This document shows positions 52,474-57,818 of a stretch of DNA of 57,818 nucleotides, one piece after another (the stretch's first letter is position 1; every line of letters begins with the position of its first letter). The notes under the pieces were generated by a model that was not told where the DNA came from, searched no databases, and was given only the letters and a program-made list of their open reading frames with translations. A program made the translations under genes and the position numbers. The DNA is from Anabaena catenula FACHB-362. Its GTDB lineage: Bacteria > Cyanobacteriota > Cyanobacteriia > Cyanobacteriales > Nostocaceae. The stretch covers positions 1-57,818 of the forward strand of contig NZ_JACJTQ010000036.1 of NCBI RefSeq assembly GCF_014698735.1. The letters are read 5' to 3'.

Positions 52474-53538
52474 TTATTGTATGCTGTGTAAACTGTCCGA
52501 TTGCTTTAAGTGATACAAAGTTCTGTTACCAGTACAGAATAATACGGTGGTGATTTCGGCAATTAATACCTCTGCTAACTCTTGCAGTGCAGTTTCTGAT
52601 ACATCTGCTGCTTGCAGGAAGGGCATTGCTAAACCAGCCATATCTGCTCCTAATGCGATCGCTTTGGCGACATCTAAGCCATGACGTAATCCCCCAGAAG
52701 CAATTAAGGGGATTTGGGGAAACTGAGCGCGAATGCTGGTAATACACTCTGCTGTTGGTAAACCCCAATCAGCAAAAGTTTTGCCTAAGCGACGCTGTAA
52801 GGAGGTTTCTGCCCGTTCGCTTTCCACCAAAGCCCAAGATGTACCACCTGCACCAGCGACATCAATTGCTTGTACTCCCACAGATATCAGTTTTTCTGCC
52901 ATCACAGCGGAAATGCCATTACCTACTTCTTTAGCAATTACAGGTACTGGTAACTTACTGCACAAGTTAGATATTTTGTCAAATAAGCCCCGAAAATTTG
53001 TATCACCTCTGGGTTGAATGAATTCTTGCAAAGGGTTGATGTGTAAAATCAAAGCATCAGCTTCTAAAATATCAATAATTTGCAGACATTCATCAACGCC
53101 ATACTGATAATTAAGCTGAACTGCGCCCAAGTTAGCAAATAAAAGCACATCAGGAGCATATTTGCGAATAGCGAAGGTGTCAGCAACTTGGGGTTTTTCC
53201 ACCGCTACACGCTGGGAACCCACACCCATTGCTAGTTTATATTGTTGGGCTATTTCTGCCAAACGACGGTTAATCATTCCGGCTCGTTGGGTTCCCCCAG
53301 TCATGGAGGAGATTAACAACGGTGCATTCAGGCTTTTTCCTAAAAAATTGGTGCTGATATCAATGTCATTGCGATCGCATTCCGGTAAGCAACAATGGGT
53401 AAAGCGATAGCGTTCTAGTCCTGTGGTGACTTGCTGACATTGAACATCTTCTTCTAGACAGATGCGGATGTGATCTGCTTTGCGATTTTGGGTTTCTGCT
53501 GGGGTGTTGGTAGGAGAGTTCACAGGTAATGATTCCAA
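52474..53538 (-). CDS. fni: Type 2 isopentenyl-diphosphate delta-isomerase
   Basis: A 354-residue FMN- and NADPH-dependent isomerase interconverting IPP and DMAPP for carotenoid, chlorophyll phytol and quinone synthesis. Motifs include RKADHI near the N-terminus, SSMTGGT, the GVGSQRVA segment, [29 protein letters not shown] and the FMN phosphate site [10 protein letters not shown]. Length matches the family. Cyanobacteria use this type rather than type 1. Confidence 0.95.
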   Translation of the reverse strand: MESLPVNSPTNTPAETQNRKADHIRICLEEDVQCQQVTTGLERYRFTHCCLPECDRNDIDISTNFLGKSLNAPLLISSMTGGTQRAGMINRRLAEIAQQYKLAMGVGSQRVAVEKPQVADTFAIRKYAPDVLLFANLGAVQLNYQYGVDECLQIIDILEADALILHINPLQEFIQPRGDTNFRGLFDKISNLCSKLPVPVIAKEVGNGISAVMAEKLISVGVQAIDVAGAGGTSWALVESERAETSLQRRLGKTFADWGLPTAECITSIRAQFPQIPLIASGGLRHGLDVAKAIALGADMAGLAMPFLQAADVSETALQELAEVLIAEITTVLFCTGNRTLYHLKQSDSLHSIQ

Positions 53539-53798
53539 GCTTTTACCTTCATTATTGTGACAGTCCCTAGAAAATTTGCACGCTCGGATTAGGATTGCTA
53601 AGTCAGGTTGCTTTCCGTTTTAGCCCATATTAAATTTTACTACCATTTTTTAGTTAAATACTCCTAAACTGAATCATCATCATTAATACAATATACTTCA
53701 TTAAAACTTCATGATTAGGTATTTTAGTATACTCTAGACTTACATTATAAAGAATTTCAAAAAATACACTCCTCAGTAAATACAGGGTATAAATTGCA

Positions 53799-56700
53799 AT
53801 GGATGAGCTAAGACCACACGGCAGTCAGGATCTCCCCTATCCTCTTCTTGGACTGGAAAAAACCGGTTTTTCCGACAGTACTGTAAAAGTTGTCAATCCC
53901 TTTGAGACATCTCCTCATCTTAGTCTTCATCCGTTGTCATTACCCACAATTGCACCAACACAAAACTGGTCTAATATTGTACCGGAGACGCTCTCATGGA
54001 ATCATCTTTTTGGCTGGCAAACTTCTATTAATGACATCCTCCAACAAGATATCTACCCAACTCTACAGCAATTTGCACAGTCTCCTGACTTTCAGTCACA
54101 GATGCACTCGATTTTTGGAGATAATCTCAATGCTGGGAATTTAAATGAAATTACTTCTCAATGGTTGGTGGGTAATTTTCAGATATTGCCACAGATAGAA
54201 GTATTAGAGGCATCTATATTTCCCACAGAAACATTAGGAGTGTTTGCTGGAGAAACCAATAAAATCTATCTTTCCGAAAATTTACTGAGTAGTGGAAATA
54301 TTGAAACCATTAAAGATACAGTTATAGAAGAAATTGGACATTACCTAGACAAACAAATAAATGTAGCAGACACACCCGGCGATGAGGGAAAATTGTTTGC
54401 AGCAGTTGTTACAGATAAGCACCTTAACGCCAATCAAATTGCAGAGATTCGTGCTGAAGATGATTCAACTACGATTTTTGTTGATGGTCAAATATTAACA
54501 GTTGAGCAAGCTACTCTATCTACAATTACCATTAGTGCTAGTGATGCAAATGCGGCTGAAACTATAGCAGGACAAACTGCAAATCCTGGTCTATTTACCC
54601 TCACGCGCGCTGGGGATATCGCTTCATCCTTAGCAGTCAATTACACAATTTCCGGTACAGCAACGAATGGGACAGATTACCAAACTTTAACTAATAGTAT
54701 TACTTTTGCAGCGGGTTTATCAACGGCAATAATTAATGTCACGCCTAGTGATGATACTGTGTTTGAAGGTAATGAAACAATTATCCTCAATTTGGCTAGT
54801 AGTGCAAATTACATTTTAGGAACTACAAAAACAGCCACAGTTAACTTAGTTGATAACGACAAACCGACAATTACCATCAGTGCCACAGATACAAGTGCAG
54901 GAGAAACATTAACAGGACAAATTGCAAATCCTGGTAAATTTACTCTAACTCGTACAGGAAGTACAGCTTCATCTCTAACGGTTAATTACACAGTTGCAGG
55001 TACGGCAACTAATGGCACGGATTACCAAACATTAACGAAGATTGTGACTTTTGCAGCTGGTTCAGCTACGGCAATAATTGATGTCACTCCCATTGATGAT
55101 GCTGTATTTGAGGGAAATGAAACAGCAATCGTTACGTTAGCCAGCGCTACAAGTTACGTTCTCGGAACTACAAAAACAGCCACAGTTAACTTAGTTGATA
55201 ACGACAAACCAACAATTACTATTAGTGCCACAGATACAAGTGCAGGAGAAATATTAACAGGACAAACTGCAAATCCTGGTAAATTTACTCTAACTCGTAC
55301 AGGAAGTACAGCTTCATCTTTGATAGTTAATTACACAGTTGCAGGTACGGCTACTAATGGCACAGATTATAATACTTTAACTGGTATAGCTACTTTTGCG
55401 GCTGGTTCAGCTACGGCGATAATTGATGTCAATGTCAAAGATGATGCTGTATTTGAGGGAAATGAAACAGCAATCGTTACGTTAGCCAGCGCTACAAGTT
55501 ACGTTCTCGGAACTACAAAAACAGCCACAGTTAACTTAGTTGATAACGACAAACCAACAATTACTATTAGTGCGACAGACGCAAGTGCAGGAGAAATATT
55601 AACAGGACAAACTGCAAATCCTGGTAAATTTACTCTAACTCGTACAGGAAGTACAACTTCATCTTTGATAGTTAATTACACAGTTGCAGGTACGGCTACT
55701 AATGGCACAGATTATAATACTTTAACTGGTATAGCTACTTTTGCGGCTGGTTCAGCTACGGCGATAATTGATGTCAATGTCAAAGATGATGCTGTATTTG
55801 AGGGGAATGAGACAGCAATCGTTACATTAGCCAGCGCTACAAGTTACGTTCTAGGAACTACCAAGACTGCCACAGTTAACTTAGTTGATAACGATACTGC
55901 AACCAACAATCCACCGACAATTACCATCAGTGCGACAGATGCAAGTGCAAGGGAAACTGTAACTGGACAAACTGCAAATCCTGGTCAATTTACTCTGACT
56001 CGCACAGGAAATACCACCACTGCCTTAACGGTGAACTATACTCTCTCAGGAACAGCGACCAAAGGCACTGACTATAGCGATTTAAGTGGAAGTGTAACCT
56101 TTGCGGCGGGTTCAGCTACGGCCATAGTGAATGTCACACCGATTAATGACACCGTAGCAGAAACGAATGAAACAGTTATTCTGACTCTTGCGACAGGAAC
56201 AGGTTACAACTTAGGGACAGCCAAGTCAAGTACCGTTACACTCATCAGTAATGATGAGCCAACTTTTTACTTAAATATTGCTGGCAGTGATTATGAATAT
56301 TTAATTAAAGAGGTAAGAGAAGATTGGGTTGTTGGGCAGCAAATAACGGTTCAAGGTCATACTTATACAGCCAAAAAAGTATTTAATGATACAACTACAG
56401 GATTTTATGCAGTAGGTTTTACTAGCAACAGCAATACTCGTCCTCCTTTATTGGTTGTTCGGGGGACACAACCTGAAACCCGTTTAGATGTCTTAGAGGA
56501 TGCTAATCCTCAAGGTATCGGGTTTGGACAGTTTTCTGCCAATAATAATCAAATCAAACAGTGGTTAAATCAATTTGCTGTCAACTCTATTTCTGGCTAT
56601 TATCCGATCATCGTAGGAGAAAGTTTAGGGGGGGCTGTGGCTCAATCTCTAGCAGCCGCCTATACTAACCAAGGTGGTAAATTAAGTCAGGTTTTCACTT

Positions 56701-57818
56701 TGAACTCACCTGGTATTGACGATGCTTTGGCAAGTTCCTTTAAACCAGAAAATGTAGGAAAAGTCATTCATGGAGTAGTTTTCGGTGATCTTGTAAGTTT
56801 AGCTGGAGAAGAATATATTTCAGGTGAATACTGGTTATTTGATTGGAATACTGAAAACTCCAAGATTTATGGTTCGCCTTTGATAGATTATATTCTTGAT
56901 AAGCATAATCAAGAAGAAGATAATCTCTTTGATAATCCTAGTATTTCCATTATCAAGGGATTAGGATCTAGCGACCTAAGTAGCCCGTTATTTTCATACT
57001 GGAATCGTAGTGAAATATCTAATGAAGCAAGAAAAGATTGGGCTTCATTTAATGGAACAATAACAGTCCTTGGTGTTGTTACAGGAGTTGTTGGTACTAT
57101 CTTGCCTCCACTTGGTGCATTAGGTGTTGCACTAACTGCTGTTCCAGCAGCATTGATTAGTAGAAGTAGTGAAGAACTCACTCGATTAGCTGGAGGAACT
57201 GCCATTACAGCTATTGATGATTTGATCAATACTCTCCAAAATCCAAGCATAGAAAAGTTAGTCAAATTAGTGACTAAGGGATTGGTCTTAACCGGTGGAA
57301 TTGCTTCTGAGACGCTTGAAGCAGCTAACGATCTCTCCAGTGAAATTGTGGGTGGACTCTTTGATATTTTTGTTGATGTTGCTAAAGTTTTGAAGAATGA
57401 ACTCAGTGTTGGATTAGGAGATATTGCCGAATTTTTGATGAATGAACTCGGTGCTGGATTAGGAGATATTGCCAAGATCCTTTGGAACAATAACCTTGTC
57501 GCCAATGCTCGTGAACTAGCTAATGTTTTATGGAATAATACTTCAGCCACTATTAGTGACATTGCTAATTCTCTTAAATCTCAACTGGATTTTGCGACAA
57601 GCACTATTGCTGATGCACTTAGCTATGGTGCAAATCTCTCCATAGATCAAATTACTAACGCTCTTTGGAATACTACCTTTGTCGCCAATGGTCGTGAATT
57701 AGCTAATGTTTTATGGAATAATACTTCAGCCACTGTGAGTAACATTGCTAATTCCTTAAAATCGCAACTGAATTTTGCAACTAGCAGTATTGCTGATGCA
57801 CTCAGTTATGGTGCAAAT
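53799..57818 (+). CDS. Large Calx-beta / lipase-like repeat protein, 3' end missing
   Basis: An uninterrupted frame of 1340 codons from the ATG at 53799 to the right edge. Residues 1-240 form an N-terminal region with EEIGHYLD (about 190) and DTPGDEG, seen in secreted Nostoc proteins. Five Calx-beta repeats of about 115 residues span about 242-819; such domains bind Ca2+. A lipase-like domain spans about 830-1010, with nucleophile Ser942 in VGESLGGAVAQ. A helical part then ends in 61-residue repeats containing ELANVLWNN. There is no classical signal peptide, so type I export is likely. Probably a surface or secreted adhesin/hydrolase. Confidence 0.85.
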   Translation, partial: MDELRPHGSQDLPYPLLGLEKTGFSDSTVKVVNPFETSPHLSLHPLSLPTIAPTQNWSNIVPETLSWNHLFGWQTSINDILQQDIYPTLQQFAQSPDFQSQMHSIFGDNLNAGNLNEITSQWLVGNFQILPQIEVLEASIFPTETLGVFAGETNKIYLSENLLSSGNIETIKDTVIEEIGHYLDKQINVADTPGDEGKLFAAVVTDKHLNANQIAEIRAEDDSTTIFVDGQILTVEQATLSTITISASDANAAETIAGQTANPGLFTLTRAGDIASSLAVNYTISGTATNGTDYQTLTNSITFAAGLSTAIINVTPSDDTVFEGNETIILNLASSANYILGTTKTATVNLVDNDKPTITISATDTSAGETLTGQIANPGKFTLTRTGSTASSLTVNYTVAGTATNGTDYQTLTKIVTFAAGSATAIIDVTPIDDAVFEGNETAIVTLASATSYVLGTTKTATVNLVDNDKPTITISATDTSAGEILTGQTANPGKFTLTRTGSTASSLIVNYTVAGTATNGTDYNTLTGIATFAAGSATAIIDVNVKDDAVFEGNETAIVTLASATSYVLGTTKTATVNLVDNDKPTITISATDASAGEILTGQTANPGKFTLTRTGSTTSSLIVNYTVAGTATNGTDYNTLTGIATFAAGSATAIIDVNVKDDAVFEGNETAIVTLASATSYVLGTTKTATVNLVDNDTATNNPPTITISATDASARETVTGQTANPGQFTLTRTGNTTTALTVNYTLSGTATKGTDYSDLSGSVTFAAGSATAIVNVTPINDTVAETNETVILTLATGTGYNLGTAKSSTVTLISNDEPTFYLNIAGSDYEYLIKEVREDWVVGQQITVQGHTYTAKKVFNDTTTGFYAVGFTSNSNTRPPLLVVRGTQPETRLDVLEDANPQGIGFGQFSANNNQIKQWLNQFAVNSISGYYPIIVGESLGGAVAQSLAAAYTNQGGKLSQVFTLNSPGIDDALASSFKPENVGKVIHGVVFGDLVSLAGEEYISGEYWLFDWNTENSKIYGSPLIDYILDKHNQEEDNLFDNPSISIIKGLGSSDLSSPLFSYWNRSEISNEARKDWASFNGTITVLGVVTGVVGTILPPLGALGVALTAVPAALISRSSEELTRLAGGTAITAIDDLINTLQNPSIEKLVKLVTKGLVLTGGIASETLEAANDLSSEIVGGLFDIFVDVAKVLKNELSVGLGDIAEFLMNELGAGLGDIAKILWNNNLVANARELANVLWNNTSATISDIANSLKSQLDFATSTIADALSYGANLSIDQITNALWNTTFVANGRELANVLWNNTSATVSNIANSLKSQLNFATSSIADALSYGAN
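54522..56255 (+). repeat. Five tandem Calx-beta coding repeats (345-bp period)
   Basis: The landmark GTTGATAACGA occurs at 54849, 55194, 55539 and 55884, exactly 345 bp apart, and a diverged fifth unit ends at about 56255. Units 3 and 4 differ at only about ten bases by eye, so duplication or gene conversion is recent. All units remain in frame. Confidence 0.9.
57481..57818 (+). repeat. 183-bp coding repeat at the window edge
   Basis: The sequence from TTTGGAACAATAACC at 57481 recurs from 57664 (TTTGGAATACTACC), a 183-bp or 61-codon period. The second unit is cut off by the window end. The array probably continues. Confidence 0.8.

Noticed and set aside
56909-57562. Minus-strand ORF of 217 codons
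   Set aside because: It is antisense to the repeat-rich end of the Calx-beta gene and its Ser/Thr/Pro-rich translation reflects that repeat structure.

Overview
The window is chromosomal DNA from a filamentous, heterocyst-forming cyanobacterium of the Nostoc/Anabaena type. The evidence is a full phycocyanin operon, a PatA-type heterocyst patterning gene, many GCGATCGC (HIP1) sites inside genes, KGK-domain, DUF4359 and DUF2157/GDYXXLXY proteins, PAS-rich signalling proteins, and the short tandem and palindromic intergenic repeats typical of this group. Family assignments were made by reading the translations; no database search was run.

Layout. 1-5.6 kb (accessory): the start of a four-helix-bundle gene at the left edge, an FHA membrane protein, a NurA-type nuclease, a secreted TPR protein between two inverted 234-bp MITEs, a HAD hydrolase and a small secreted protein. 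5.6-12.2 kb: bifunctional proline catabolic enzyme PutA, a lipoprotein/adenylate cyclase pair with a 4-bp overlap, and an HD-domain protein. 12.3-19.1 kb (minus strand): phycobilisome rod operon cpcB-A-C-D-E-F-G-G-G with a 120-nt structured spacer between cpcA and cpcC and a ~590-bp leader. 19.6-24.7 kb: an RluD-type pseudouridine synthase, a 1.5-kb non-coding stretch, patA, and two siroheme/cobalamin pathway genes. 24.7-27.6 kb: a TetR regulator divergent from a thioesterase and two membrane-protein genes, with two palindromes between them, then a truncated kinase and a DUF4359 gene. 27.7 kb: tRNA-His(GUG). 27.9-34.3 kb: a peptidoglycan-binding protein, a MITE-bearing gap, a Ca2+/H+ antiporter, and a GH57/DUF3536 glycosidase. 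34.3-39 kb: an HNH gene broken by a 94-bp repeat, a DUF2252 protein, a KGK protein and a dynamin-like GTPase. 39-45.2 kb: a receiver-GAF-GGDEF protein and a large multi-PAS histidine kinase. 45.4-53.5 kb: prolyl iminopeptidase, an RsmB-type methyltransferase, the DUF2157/GDYXXLXY pair, signal peptide peptidase SppA and type 2 IPP isomerase. 53.8 kb to the right edge: one large, incomplete secreted-type ORF with five Calx-beta repeats, a lipase-like domain and further C-terminal repeats.

How the genes work together. The cpc genes supply phycocyanin subunits (B, A), rod linkers (C, D), the alpha-84 lyase (E, F) and rod-core linkers (three G). cobA and cbiX act in series from uroporphyrinogen III to sirohydrochlorin/siroheme. 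The lipoprotein and adenylate cyclase look like a translationally coupled sensor/effector pair for cAMP signalling. The TetR gene, thioesterase and two membrane proteins look like one regulated locus.

The most unusual items are: the MITE pair with perfect 9-bp target duplications; the HNH gene whose reading frame is exactly restored by removing the 94-bp repeat; the tandemly duplicated molybdopterin-fold-like lipoprotein coupled to a cyclase; the Calx-beta/lipase giant; and a 51-codon ORF built from a dispersed DNA repeat.
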